The position numbers were made by a program, and so were the translations under genes. A DNA stretch of 64,000 nucleotides from NCBI RefSeq assembly GCF_008727795.1, contig NZ_CP044222.1, positions 1,364,001 to 1,428,000 of the forward strand. Reading direction: 5' to 3'. Source of the stretch: Nitrincola iocasae. Its GTDB lineage: Bacteria; Pseudomonadota; Gammaproteobacteria; Pseudomonadales; Balneatricaceae. The stretch's first letter is position 1, and every line of letters starts with the position of its first letter. The notes beneath the pieces are model-generated. The model was given only the letters and a program-made list of their open reading frames with translations. It was not told where the DNA came from and ran no database searches. This document shows, piece after piece, positions 51,090 to 60,063 of this stretch.

Positions 51090-53342
51090 TTAATCTTTAA
51101 CAACATCGATAAAGTAAGCATCACCACCTTCGACCTTCTCTCGCACCAGTCCATGCACGTCGGTTTCAAACCCAGGGAACAGGGCATTGAAGTCGCGAGC
51201 AAACTTCAGATAGCGAATGATCGTTGCGTTGAAGCGCTCACCTGGCACCAGTAAGGGAATGCCTGGTGGGTAGGGCGTAACCAGCATCGCCGTGACACGA
51301 CCTTCGAGGTTATCAATCGACACCCGTTCCACGTCGCGGTGGGCCATACGTGCCCAGGCATCTGCTGGTGTCATGGCCGGTTCGATTTCAGAGAGGTACA
51401 TCTCCGTAGTCACCCTGGCAACATCATATTCCTTATAGACGTTATGTATCTGGTTACACAGATCACGCAGGCCTCTGCGTTCATAGGCCGGATACTTTTT
51501 GGCAAACTCCGGCATGACCCGCCAGAGTGGACGGTTGCGGTCATAATCATCTTTGAATTGCTGTAACTCTGTAACCATGGAGTTCCAGCGCCCTTTGGTG
51601 ATCCCTATAGTGAACATGATAAAGAAGGAATACAGACCGGTTTTTTCAATAATGATACCGTGCTCTGCAAGATAGCGGCTGACAATCGCTGCCGGAATTC
51701 CCTGTTCATCAAACTCACCGGCCAGATTAAGCCCCGGTGTGATGATGGTGGCCTTGATCGGATCAAGCATATTAAACCCGGAATCAATATCACCAAAACC
51801 GTGCCAGGTATCACCGGCATGAATAACCCAGTCTTCGCGATCACCAATACCTTCTTCAACAAGATAGTCTGGGCCCCAAACCTTGAACCACCAGTCACTG
51901 CCAAACTCTTCATCGACTTTACGCATGGCACGACGAAAATCCAGTGCTTCCAGAATGGACTCCTCAACCAGCGAGTGCCCACCGGGAGGCTCCATCATCG
52001 CTGCCGCTACGTCACAGGAGGCGATGATCGCATACTGCGGGCTGGTAGATGAGTGCATCAGGTAGGATTCATTAAAACGGTGTTTATCCAGCTTACGGGC
52101 ACTGGCATCCTGCACCAGAATCTGAGAGGCCTGGGACAGACCCGCCAACAGCTTGTGAGTAGACTGGGTGGCAAATACCAGTGAGTTTTCTGAGCGTGGA
52201 CGGTCCGGACCTATGGCGTGCATGTTTTTATAAAATTCGTGAAACGATGCATGCGGCAGCCAGGCTTCATCAAAATGCAACGTGTCGATAGTGTCACCGA
52301 GCATGGATTTGATGGTTTCGACGTTATAAAGCACTCCGTCATAAGTGCTCTGAGTGATAGTCAGAATGCGTGGCTTTTTGTTTACAGCGTCACGCGCAAA
52401 CGGATTCTGCTCTATTTTGCGCTGGATGGTTTCCGGTTCAAATTCAGATTTAGGAATCGGGCCAATGATGCCGTAGTGATTACGGGTTGGCATCAGAAAT
52501 ACCGGTACGGCACCGGTCATGATGATGGAATGTAAAATCGATTTGTGACAGTTGCGATCAACAAGCACGATATCACCTGGAGCCACCGTTGAATGCCACA
52601 CAACCTTGTTCGATGTGGAGGTACCATTGGTGACGAAAAACAGATGGTCGGCATTGAAAATACGCGCTGCATTGGCTTCGCTGGCAGATACCGGGCCTGT
52701 GTGATCAAGCAACTGACCGAGTTCCTCGACCGCATTGCAGACATCGGCACGTAACAGGTTTTCACCAAAGAACTGATGGAACATCTGTCCAACCGGGCTT
52801 TTTAGAAAGGCGACACCACCGGAATGCCCGGGGCAGTGCCAGGAGTAGGAACTGTCACTGGCGTATTCCATCAGTGCCTGGAAGAAGGGCGGTGCCAGAT
52901 TCTCAAGGTACTTGCGTGCTTCGCGGATAATGTGGCGTGCGACAAACTCCGGTGTATCCTCAAACATGTGAATGAAGCCGTGCAGCTCGCGCAGTATATC
53001 GTTGGGAATATGTCGCGACGTGCGGGTCTCACCGTACAGAAATACCGGGATGTCGTCGTTACGCTTACGCACTTCAATAATAAAGTCCCGTATTGCATTC
53101 AAGGCGCAGCCGGACTGGTCTTCACCAGCTTCAGCGAAGTCTTCATCATCAATGGATAAAATAAAACAGGAAGCACGACTGGCCTGCTGTGCAAACGAGG
53201 TCAGATCACCATAGCTGGTAAAGCCGACCACTTCCATGCCCTCATTGCTGATGGCCTGAGCCAGATCGCGAATACCTGAGCCGGAAATGTTTTCGGAACG
53301 AAAATCTTCATCGATGATGATGACGGGAAAACGGAACTTCAT
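51090..53342 (-). CDS. Inducible-type ornithine/lysine/arginine decarboxylase
   Basis: A protein of 750 residues from ATG 53342 (KFRFPVIIIDEDFRSEN); the frame extends 14 codons more, but without a better start. The N-terminal wing (about 1-125) is receiver-like, followed by the PLP-dependent fold type I core. PLP contacts are DEAWLPHASFHEFY (about 332-345) and Lys in TQSTHKLLAGLSQ (about 370-382). The C-terminal domain is typical. Size matches Pseudomonas LdcA and E. coli AdiA, which decarboxylate lysine or arginine in polyamine synthesis or acid resistance. Substrate is not distinguishable here. Monocistronic and divergent from an ATP-grasp gene. Confidence 0.92.
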   Translation of the reverse strand: MKFRFPVIIIDEDFRSENISGSGIRDLAQAISNEGMEVVGFTSYGDLTSFAQQASRASCFILSIDDEDFAEAGEDQSGCALNAIRDFIIEVRKRNDDIPVFLYGETRTSRHIPNDILRELHGFIHMFEDTPEFVARHIIREARKYLENLAPPFFQALMEYASDSSYSWHCPGHSGGVAFLKSPVGQMFHQFFGENLLRADVCNAVEELGQLLDHTGPVSASEANAARIFNADHLFFVTNGTSTSNKVVWHSTVAPGDIVLVDRNCHKSILHSIIMTGAVPVFLMPTRNHYGIIGPIPKSEFEPETIQRKIEQNPFARDAVNKKPRILTITQSTYDGVLYNVETIKSMLGDTIDTLHFDEAWLPHASFHEFYKNMHAIGPDRPRSENSLVFATQSTHKLLAGLSQASQILVQDASARKLDKHRFNESYLMHSSTSPQYAIIASCDVAAAMMEPPGGHSLVEESILEALDFRRAMRKVDEEFGSDWWFKVWGPDYLVEEGIGDREDWVIHAGDTWHGFGDIDSGFNMLDPIKATIITPGLNLAGEFDEQGIPAAIVSRYLAEHGIIIEKTGLYSFFIMFTIGITKGRWNSMVTELQQFKDDYDRNRPLWRVMPEFAKKYPAYERRGLRDLCNQIHNVYKEYDVARVTTEMYLSEIEPAMTPADAWARMAHRDVERVSIDNLEGRVTAMLVTPYPPGIPLLVPGERFNATIIRYLKFARDFNALFPGFETDVHGLVREKVEGGDAYFIDVVKD

Positions 53343-53545
53343 GAGTGGCAGCCTGTGGTTCAGAGTTAGTGAGTATCGTCGCACCCGGGTGTGACAAACC
53401 TGTTGCGGGAGGCGCTAGGCTGGCTGATTCCTGCAAGTGGACTATTGTAAGAGATCAGTTGCCTTACAGCTAGTGTAAATACTAGTCGACGCCAAGAGAG
53501 CCCAGCAGTAAAATCGGTAGCAATTCAACTACCGAATGACCCAAC

Positions 53546-54370
53546 ATGAACATCGTATCCTTTGATGCGTTCCGTACCCTGCGCCTGCCTGGCGTGACGT
53601 TTATGAAACCCGAAAACATGTTTCGCCAGAAAGACGAAATACTGGCTGCCGACTGGGTGTTGTTTCCCGAGTACTGGCAAGTCAATGCGCTGGTGTTCGG
53701 GTTAAAGAAAAAAATATTTCCAAGTCTGTCAACTTATCTGCTTGGACATAATAAAATCGAGATGACCCGCGCTTTCCGGATGCTGATACCTCTGAATACA
53801 CCTGACACAGAGATACAGGCCAATACCGAATCACGAGCCGCGGAGGTCTGGGACAAAATGGATCTACCCTTTGTTGCAAAAATCCCCAAAAGCAGTATGG
53901 GGGAGGGGGTGTTTCTGATTGAAAATCGGGCTGACTGGGCAGCTTACCTGGCGCGCACCGATATCATCTATGCTCAGGAGTTTCTGCCAATTGATCGCGA
54001 TATGCGTATTATCGTTGTGGGTGGGCAGGTGGTTGCTGGTTATTGGCGCTTACAAGGTCAGGATGGCTTTCATAATAATGTTTCCCGGGGTGGCCAGGTT
54101 GATATCAGTCCGTTGCATCCGGCCGCAGTGAAGCTGGCGCTATATTTGGCTGAGGCCCTCAATCTGGATCATGCCGGATTTGATATAGCCATGGTCGGGG
54201 ATCATCCCTATGTGCTTGAGTTTAATCGCTTGTTTGGCAATACGGGGTTGCCTGATCTGCATATACTCGTGGCTGATGCCATACTGACGTATATTCGCGA
54301 ACAAACCGATCGGGATGATGACCCGCAAGACCCTCACAGACCGCAACCCCCTTTGCCGATTGCGGTCTGA
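53546..54370 (+). CDS. RimK-like ATP-grasp protein
   Basis: A 274-residue ATP-grasp protein with a short N-terminal domain. Binding regions are FVAKIPKSSMGEGVFLIE (about 109-126), YAQEFLPIDRDMRIIVVGG (about 140-158) and the metal site YVLEFNRLFGNTG (about 226-238). It is a carboxylate-amine ligase by fold, with RimK as the nearest well-known relative. It is not near a zinc-protease or acceptor gene, and the C-terminal tail (Asp/Pro/Arg/Gln-rich) is unique. No clear ribosome site precedes the ATG. Substrate unknown. Confidence 0.82.
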   Translation: MNIVSFDAFRTLRLPGVTFMKPENMFRQKDEILAADWVLFPEYWQVNALVFGLKKKIFPSLSTYLLGHNKIEMTRAFRMLIPLNTPDTEIQANTESRAAEVWDKMDLPFVAKIPKSSMGEGVFLIENRADWAAYLARTDIIYAQEFLPIDRDMRIIVVGGQVVAGYWRLQGQDGFHNNVSRGGQVDISPLHPAAVKLALYLAEALNLDHAGFDIAMVGDHPYVLEFNRLFGNTGLPDLHILVADAILTYIREQTDRDDDPQDPHRPQPPLPIAV

Positions 54371-54379
54371 TTGGTAGGA

Positions 54380-55258
54380 TTAGCGGTATTGCTGTAGCGC
54401 CGCGATACGCTCATCCAGTGGCGGGTGAGTGGACAGTAACTGCATCAGCCCCTGTTTCAGATGGCTGTTGATGCCGAAGGCCATTAACTGATCCGGCATC
54501 TGGTCAGGAATGCCCTGTTCCGCTTTGAGGCGTTGTAACGCACCGATCATAGCAGCCGGGCTGGCCAGACTGGCACCGGCTTCATCTGCCCGGAATTCGC
54601 GCTTGCGTGAGAACCAGGACACGATGACGGATGCCAGAATACCGAAAATAATTTCAAATACGAACACGGTGATGAAGTAGCCGATACCTCGGCCACCCTC
54701 TCCCCGGTTGACGAAACTATTCACAGCATGGGCCGCTATGCGAGCAAAGAACATCACAAAGGTATTCACTACGCCCTGAATCAGTGACAGGGTGACCATG
54801 TCACCATTGGCAACGTGGCCTATTTCATGTGCCAGTACAGCTCGAGTCTCTTCAGGCCGAAAGCGTTGCAACAGACCTGCGCTGACGGCAACCAGTGCGT
54901 CATTTTTGTTCCATCCGGTGGCAAAGGCATTGGATTGCTGTGCTGGAAAAATTCCCACTTCCGGCATCTTGATGCCAGCTTTTTTGGATAACTCCGCCAC
55001 AGTTTCCATCAGCCAGCGCTCTTCAGCCGTGCGTGGCTGCTCGATGATCTGTGTATTGGTGGCACGTTTCGCCATGAACTTGGACAGAAACAGCGACACA
55101 AACGAACCGGCAAAACCAAATACCGCACAGAAAATCAGCAGTGAGGTCATGTTGAGCCCGGAGCCTTCCAGATAGTGCCCAACCCCCAGCAGGTTGAGTG
55201 TAATACTGGCGACCAGCAGTACGGCCAGGTTAGTGGCTAGAAAGAGTAGAATTCTCAT
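54380..55258 (-). CDS. htpX: Inner-membrane zinc metalloprotease HtpX
   Basis: A 292-residue M48 protease with two N-terminal transmembrane segments (about 4-24 and 36-58), the zinc motif AVLAHEIGHVANGD (about 137-150) and two later hydrophobic segments (about 158-180 and 195-218). The third zinc ligand is Glu in KREFRADEAGASLA (about 220-233). HtpX degrades misfolded membrane proteins, with FtsH. Monocistronic; it converges with the ATP-grasp gene. Confidence 0.96.
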   Translation of the reverse strand: MRILLFLATNLAVLLVASITLNLLGVGHYLEGSGLNMTSLLIFCAVFGFAGSFVSLFLSKFMAKRATNTQIIEQPRTAEERWLMETVAELSKKAGIKMPEVGIFPAQQSNAFATGWNKNDALVAVSAGLLQRFRPEETRAVLAHEIGHVANGDMVTLSLIQGVVNTFVMFFARIAAHAVNSFVNRGEGGRGIGYFITVFVFEIIFGILASVIVSWFSRKREFRADEAGASLASPAAMIGALQRLKAEQGIPDQMPDQLMAFGINSHLKQGLMQLLSTHPPLDERIAALQQYR

Positions 55259-55400
55259 TGCAGTCAGTTTCCATCAGGTTTAATAATCTGATGTTTAGAT
55301 AGGGGTGGAAAGAGAAAGTTTCAAGGGCGGGCATGCATTAACCCCCGAGGGTCGGGAGTTGGTCTGAAGCCCCGTTTGCGAGGCTTCAGCAGTCGCGCCG

Positions 55401-55781
55401 TTACAGATTGGCAACCTGTGTTTCTATAGCTTGGCGCAGTTCCTGATAGGAATCCAGGTTTTCCGGACGGAAGAAAAGTTTGTAATACTGGCGCTCAGCC
55501 ATACGCCCTTTACGTTTATTGTGGTCTTCCGTGTAAAGTGCATACAAGTAACTCATCTGCAGATGAACAACGGCGGTGTGCATCGGAAACTCAATCGGAT
55601 GACCTTCGAGGTCATAGCTGATCTTGGTTTCTTTCAGCGTGTAGAAAGACGCTTCTGCAACCTGATCAAGGTTAAGCAGAAAATTCGAGGTCACCGGGAC
55701 AATATGACGCTTGTCGATGCCGTTATGTTGCATTGAAATACCAGAGTTCTTTTTGATCTTGATAAACATGTTAGCTGTCAT
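55401..55781 (-). CDS. Small protein of unknown function downstream of alaA
   Basis: A protein of 126 residues if it starts at ATG 55781; a TTG at 55829 (142 residues) and an ATG at 55769 (122) are alternatives and no start has an ideal ribosome site. I do not recognise a family. It is soluble, with an N-terminal basic part (FIKIKKNSG), a central segment PVTSNFLLNLDQVAEASFYTL and a Tyr-rich helical C-terminus (MSYLYALYTEDHNKRKGRMA, then RQYYKLFFRPEN). It lies on the same strand a few dozen bases after alaA. Confidence 0.6.
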   Translation of the reverse strand: MTANMFIKIKKNSGISMQHNGIDKRHIVPVTSNFLLNLDQVAEASFYTLKETKISYDLEGHPIEFPMHTAVVHLQMSYLYALYTEDHNKRKGRMAERQYYKLFFRPENLDSYQELRQAIETQVANL

Positions 55782-55834
55782 TCCTGATTTGATCTTGGAT
55801 GCTTTCAGTATAGACCGGCTTTGTTGCAAATACT

Positions 55835-57049
55835 TTATTGTTCATAGGTTTTCAGGAAAATTGCGATGCGTTCTATCGCTTCACTGAGCAGATCAACCGA
55901 GGGCAGAAACACCAGACGAAAGTGCTGAGTATCCTGCAAGTTGAAGCCGCTGCCCTGAACTATCAAAACTTTTTGTTGTTGCAACAGATCCAGTGCGAAT
56001 TTTTCATCATTGTGGATTGGATAAAACTCAGGGTCCAGTTTTACAAAGAGGTACAAGGCCCCTTTGGGTTTGACGCAGGACACACCTGGAATAGCATTAA
56101 GGAGTCGGTGGGCCAGTTCCATCTGCTCATATAGACGGCCGCCGGGGATAATCAGTTCGTTGATACTCTGATAGCCACCCAGTGCCGTTTGAATAGCGTA
56201 TTGAGCTGGTACATTGGCGCAGAGGCGCATGCTGGCAAGCATGTCGAGCCCTTCAATATAATCCCGAGCCCGGTGTTTAGGACCGCTGACAATCATCCAG
56301 CCAGAGCGGAATCCAGCAGCACGATAGGTTTTTGACAGGCCATTGAAGGTCAGGCAAAGCACATCATCGGCGAGTGCGGCCAGTGATGTATGTTCAGCGC
56401 CATTGAAAAGAATTTTGTCGTAAATTTCATCAGCAAACACAATCAATGAGTGCTCACGAGCCAGTTCCAGAATCTGCAATAGCAAGGATTCCGGATAAAG
56501 CGCGCCGGTCGGGTTATTCGGATTGATTACTACAATGCCACGGGTGTGTTCGGTGATTTTCTCGCGGATGTCGTCTATGTCCGGAAACCACTCATTATGC
56601 TCATCACAGCGGTAGTGAACAGGCGTTCCACCGGACAGGCTGACAGCCGCGGTCCAGAGTGGGTAGTCAGGTGCCGGGATCAACATCTCATCGTTATCGT
56701 TTAGCAGGCCCTGCATGGCCATGACAATCAGTTCCGACACCCCGTTACCGATATAAATATCGTCAAGGGTAATATTACGGATGGATTTGCGTTGGCACTC
56801 ATGCATCACCGCTTTGCGTGCTGAAAAGACCCCTTTGGAGTCACAATAGCCCTGGGCTTCGGACAGATTGTGGATCACATCCTGTACGATCTCTTCCGGT
56901 GCATTGAAGCCCCAGGGGGCCGGATTGCCGATATTCAGCTTGAGGACTCGGTGCCCCTCATCTTCCAGGCGCTTGGCTTCCTGCATTACTGGGCCACGGA
57001 TGTCGTAGCAGACATTAATTAGTTTGTTGGACTTGCGAATTACGGACAT
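55835..57049 (-). CDS. alaA: Alanine aminotransferase AlaA
   Basis: A 404-residue class I PLP aminotransferase that matches E. coli AlaA nearly end to end, including NVCYDIRGPVMQEAKRLEDE, LNIGNPAPWGFNAPEEI, VINPNNPTGALYP (about 174-186), the lysine in TFNGLSKTYRAAGFRSGWM (about 236-254) and MLASMRLCANVPAQYAIQTA. It interconverts glutamate/pyruvate and alanine/2-oxoglutarate in the cytoplasm. It is followed by a small gene on the same strand. Confidence 0.96.
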   Translation of the reverse strand: MSVIRKSNKLINVCYDIRGPVMQEAKRLEDEGHRVLKLNIGNPAPWGFNAPEEIVQDVIHNLSEAQGYCDSKGVFSARKAVMHECQRKSIRNITLDDIYIGNGVSELIVMAMQGLLNDNDEMLIPAPDYPLWTAAVSLSGGTPVHYRCDEHNEWFPDIDDIREKITEHTRGIVVINPNNPTGALYPESLLLQILELAREHSLIVFADEIYDKILFNGAEHTSLAALADDVLCLTFNGLSKTYRAAGFRSGWMIVSGPKHRARDYIEGLDMLASMRLCANVPAQYAIQTALGGYQSINELIIPGGRLYEQMELAHRLLNAIPGVSCVKPKGALYLFVKLDPEFYPIHNDEKFALDLLQQQKVLIVQGSGFNLQDTQHFRLVFLPSVDLLSEAIERIAIFLKTYEQ

Positions 57050-57162
57050 GGTCGATGATCCTGCGCGCGCTCAGTGGCGCTGTGGCTTAGAGCTTGTTGG
57101 CCTGAATATTCAAGGCCGACTATAATACGCTCTGGCAAGCTAAATTCAATGCTGCGTTGAGT

Positions 57163-57750
57163 TCACTTGGCCCCGGCGATCAGATAGCGGGTGAATTCGG
57201 GATCATTAAAGGCCTGAAACAGGACTTCGCTAGCCAGGTCATTAACAAACTCACGGGTTTTCTGCGCCGTTGGGGTGCGTAGAATCTCTTCTCGGGATTC
57301 AGATTCAAATTGACCTTGATAACCTCGCAGTCCATCAACAGCTTCCAGGTTAATGCGCATGACACCGATTAACTCCCGTCTGACGCCGTCACTGCGTAGA
57401 TGATAGCTGATATGCTCCAGTGTCAGGGTCAAGCGGGCATTGGCCTGGCTAGAGGTCGCTACCCCCATACGGCCCAAGGTGTTCAATGCGGCTTGGGTCA
57501 GCTCTGAGCGGATATTATCCGTAACTGATACTGGAACCTCATTGCCAAGGCGGTCAGCAATACTGCCAATTTGTAACTGTTGCGATGGGTAGACGACCTC
57601 AACACGTAAGGGCATAGATTGTGGTAGGCGAGGGACTGAAACTACCTCCGGTTGCAGGTTGACCCGTTGGGGTATCGGGCCGGAACAGCCTGCAAGCAGA
57701 AACAGGGTGATGCATGTCAGTAACAGGGACAGAAGCTGTGTTAGGCGCAC
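57163..57750 (-). CDS. YajG-family lipoprotein
   Basis: A 195-residue lipoprotein with lipobox LFLLAGCSG (about 17-25). The mature domain fits the YajG family in length and in its pattern of a beta strand, the DNIRSELTQAALNTLGRMGV helix (about 77-97) and the later FVNDLASEVLFQAFNDPEF near the C-terminus. Function is unknown. It lies 12 bp after syd on the same strand, so the two are probably co-transcribed. Confidence 0.85.
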   Translation of the reverse strand: MRLTQLLSLLLTCITLFLLAGCSGPIPQRVNLQPEVVSVPRLPQSMPLRVEVVYPSQQLQIGSIADRLGNEVPVSVTDNIRSELTQAALNTLGRMGVATSSQANARLTLTLEHISYHLRSDGVRRELIGVMRINLEAVDGLRGYQGQFESESREEILRTPTAQKTREFVNDLASEVLFQAFNDPEFTRYLIAGAK

Positions 57751-57762
57751 GACAGGTACCTC

Positions 57763-58329
57763 TCAATCAAAGGCTAAGGGTTCAAGAGTTGTTAAAAAAG
57801 CAGCCAGTGAATCGGCCAGACGCTGGTGGGGAGGCTTTCCCGGTGCTTCGAGCCAGATGCTGCCATCCGCATTATCGAGGCTCAGCATTAGATTAGCATC
57901 CGGCAGGGTGACTGCAAAGAAAAGCGTCAAGGGCAATTTGCGTCGTTTTTTCTCCAAGGCATGTCCGATCAGATTAGCTCGCAGGCGCTCAAAATCATCT
58001 TTGTTCCAGACTTGCAGTAAGGAAAGCTCCCCTTGTTCAGCCTGAGCTGGAAGTGGGTCGGACCAGTAGCGGCTGTAGAAATCAATAATATCCGGATGCA
58101 CTGGTGTTTCCAGTGCCTCGCTTAGACGCTGAAACATGTCTGTGGCGTCCTGCTGTCGTACCGGCTTCCAAAGCGTCAATACACCCTCTTCGGCTGTATT
58201 TTGCCAACAAGAACTGGGCCATTCCGGATCATAAGCTTGTTGCGGCCAGCCGTGCGTCTGGCAGTTTTGCTGCAGTTTCTCGATAAATTGATCCAGTGCC
58301 GTCGTCACCGGGGTCGAAATTGATCTCAT
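57763..58329 (-). CDS. syd: SecY-interacting protein Syd
   Basis: A 188-residue cytoplasmic protein of the Syd family, which binds SecY and helps monitor or remove incorrectly assembled translocons. Recognisable regions are the N-terminal TALDQFIEKLQQNCQTHGWP, VHPDIIDFYSRYWSDPLP (about 87-104), LSLLQVWNKDDFERLRANLI (about 112-131) and the conserved end LADSLAAFLTTLEPL. Length matches E. coli Syd (181). It is first in a two-gene unit with the YajG-like gene. Confidence 0.93.
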   Translation of the reverse strand: MRSISTPVTTALDQFIEKLQQNCQTHGWPQQAYDPEWPSSCWQNTAEEGVLTLWKPVRQQDATDMFQRLSEALETPVHPDIIDFYSRYWSDPLPAQAEQGELSLLQVWNKDDFERLRANLIGHALEKKRRKLPLTLFFAVTLPDANLMLSLDNADGSIWLEAPGKPPHQRLADSLAAFLTTLEPLAFD

Positions 58330-58497
58330 GGGTTAACTCTATAAGTGAAATTCTAGTAAGCTAACTCTAGCGGTTGGTGTTTGTTGTGATCAAGAACAAT
58401 TCGTTGCTAAAATAGCTGTATGCCACGTACGACAGGGCCTGGGTCGATAAGTTTGTGGTACGAATAAAAAAATAGTTATTTTTTTTCGCTGAACTAT

Positions 58498-58525
58498 TTG
58501 ACAAAGATCAGAATTCCATTAGAAT
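58498..58525 (+). promoter_or_regulatory. Sigma-70 promoter of the Asp/Val tRNA array
   Basis: TTGACA at 58498-58503 and TAGAAT at 58520-58525 with a 16-bp spacer, preceded by an A/T-rich UP-like tract (58465-58485). The leader to the first tRNA is about 60 nt. Confidence 0.75.
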
Positions 58526-58590
58526 TCGCACCTCGTTACGGGACGCCAGCTTGGCAAAACGCAACGAAATGCAAAAGCTGTGATGTATGT

Positions 58591-58667
58591 GGAGCGGTAG
58601 TTCAGTTGGTTAGAATACCTGCCTGTCACGCAGGGGGTCGCGGGTTCGAGTCCCGTCCGTTCCGCCA
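58591..58667 (+). tRNA. tRNA-Asp (GTC), copy 1
   Basis: A 77-nt tRNA with encoded CCA and anticodon GTC in CCTGTCACG. Acceptor stem GGAGCGG pairs with CCGTTCC. Confidence 0.97.
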
Positions 58668-58695
58668 CTTACATCACAAGGCCAGACAACGTTTT

Positions 58696-58771
58696 GGGCG
58701 AATAGCTCAGTTGGGAGAGCACCTGCCTTACAAGCAGGGGGTCGGGGGTTCGAACCCCTCTTCGCCCACCA
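58696..58771 (+). tRNA. tRNA-Val (TAC), copy 1
   Basis: A 76-nt tRNA starting GGGCGAATAGCTC with encoded CCA; anticodon TAC in CTTACAAG. Only 4 nt separate it from the next Asp gene. Confidence 0.97.
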
Positions 58772-58775
58772 AAAC

Positions 58776-58852
58776 GGAGTGGTAGTTCAGTTGGTTAGAA
58801 TACCTGCCTGTCACGCAGGGGGTCGCGGGTTCGAGTCCCGTCCATTCCGCCA
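58776..58852 (+). tRNA. tRNA-Asp (GTC), copy 2 with compensatory acceptor change
   Basis: Same as copy 1 except that acceptor pair 5-68 is T-A (GGAGTGG/CCATTCC) instead of C-G. Both sides have changed, so pairing is kept and the gene is probably functional. Confidence 0.97.
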
Positions 58853-58872
58853 CTTTTGCAGATTTACGTTAT

Positions 58873-58948
58873 GGGCGAATAGCTCAGTTGGGAGAGCACC
58901 TGCCTTACAAGCAGGGGGTCGGGGGTTCGAACCCCTCTTCGCCCACCA
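58873..58948 (+). tRNA. tRNA-Val (TAC), copy 2
   Basis: Identical to the first Val gene, with a 20-nt spacer before it and a 4-nt spacer after it. Confidence 0.97.
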
Positions 58949-58952
58949 TAAC

Positions 58953-59029
58953 GGAGCGGTAGTTCAGTTGGTTAGAATACCTGCCTGTCACGCAGGGGGT
59001 CGCGGGTTCGAGTCCCGTCCGTTCCGCCA
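58953..59029 (+). tRNA. tRNA-Asp (GTC), copy 3
   Basis: Identical to copy 1. It ends the five-gene array 39 bp before the start of the next coding gene, with no clear terminator, so read-through is possible. Confidence 0.97.
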
Positions 59030-59068
59030 TTTCATGGCTCGTTCTTCAGTCGAAGAATATAATGTCAC

Positions 59069-60031
59069 ATGTCTTTAGTTAATCCACCAATAGTTAGTCC
59101 CCCGATACGCTACCAAGCCGTTTCCCTGCCTTTGTGTCACAATTTTGGTATTCAGCTTTCCATTTTGCGCCTGGACGAAACCCATCCGCACATCAGTGGT
59201 AATAAATGGTATAAATTGCAGCCCGCTCTGGCTGAAGCCCGTCGTCACCCTGGTCGTCCGATACTGAGTTTTGGTGGTGCCTTTTCCAATCATATTCATG
59301 CACTTGCCTATGCCGGGCAGGAATCAGGCATTGCTACGATTGGAGTGATTCGGGGAGAAGCGACCTCAGCTTCCAATCCTACCTTGCAGGATGCACAGCG
59401 TTGGGGCATGCGCTTGGTATTTGTGTCACGCAAAGATTATGCTCGGCGTTACGATCCTATCTTTATTGACACACTACATCAGACATTAGGTGATTTTCAA
59501 TGGGTGCCGGAAGGGGGTAGCTCAGCAGCCGCTATTCAATCTTGTGGAGATATCTGGTCGGCTCTGTCGGCTTCTGATGTCCCGCTTGATTATCTCTTCT
59601 GTGCGGCGGGCACCGGCGCTACGGCTGCGGGGTTGATTGCTGCCCGGCCTGCCTCTGTCAAAGTATTCGTTGTACCTGCACTAAAGATTAGCGTGGCCGA
59701 GGTGGAGTCGATGTTGCAGGCGCATTGGGCTGCCGCGGGATTCTTACAGCCTGATGGTTATCAGGTACTGCCAGGGTGTCTGCCTTATGCCCGACTCTCA
59801 CCAGAGCTTGCTGCTCTATGGTGGCAGCTATCTGCATGCTATGGTGTTGATCTTGATCCGGTATATACACTGAGGGTGTTCCATCAACTGAGCCGCTTGA
59901 TTTTACAGCGTCGATTCAAGCCGGGCACCCATGTGGCGCTGTTGCACACAGGAGGCATGCAAGGGCTCAGGGGCCATGCAGATCGGTTGCGACGTATGGC
60001 GCCTGCTTTTTATGGCCCATTACCTCTATAA
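59069..60031 (+). CDS. D-cysteine desulfhydrase/ACC deaminase-family PLP enzyme
   Basis: A 320-residue fold type II PLP enzyme. The PLP lysine is in ISGNKWYKLQPAL (about 42-54), and GGAFSNHIHALAYAG (about 69-83) binds substrate. GAAT-type glycine-rich residues (CAAGTGATAAGL, about 179-190) bind phosphate. The family includes D-cysteine desulfhydrase and 1-aminocyclopropane-1-carboxylate deaminase. The length is typical, and substrate cannot be fixed here. It follows the tRNA array and may be partly read from it. Confidence 0.88.
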   Translation: MSLVNPPIVSPPIRYQAVSLPLCHNFGIQLSILRLDETHPHISGNKWYKLQPALAEARRHPGRPILSFGGAFSNHIHALAYAGQESGIATIGVIRGEATSASNPTLQDAQRWGMRLVFVSRKDYARRYDPIFIDTLHQTLGDFQWVPEGGSSAAAIQSCGDIWSALSASDVPLDYLFCAAGTGATAAGLIAARPASVKVFVVPALKISVAEVESMLQAHWAAAGFLQPDGYQVLPGCLPYARLSPELAALWWQLSACYGVDLDPVYTLRVFHQLSRLILQRRFKPGTHVALLHTGGMQGLRGHADRLRRMAPAFYGPLPL

Positions 60032-60063
60032 TAATGAACAGCATACAACTGAGAGAGAGATCT

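Noticed and set aside
58498..59078. Open frames across the Asp/Val tRNA array
   Set aside because: They are translations of tRNA sequence (the repeated protein pattern follows the tRNA repeats), not genes.
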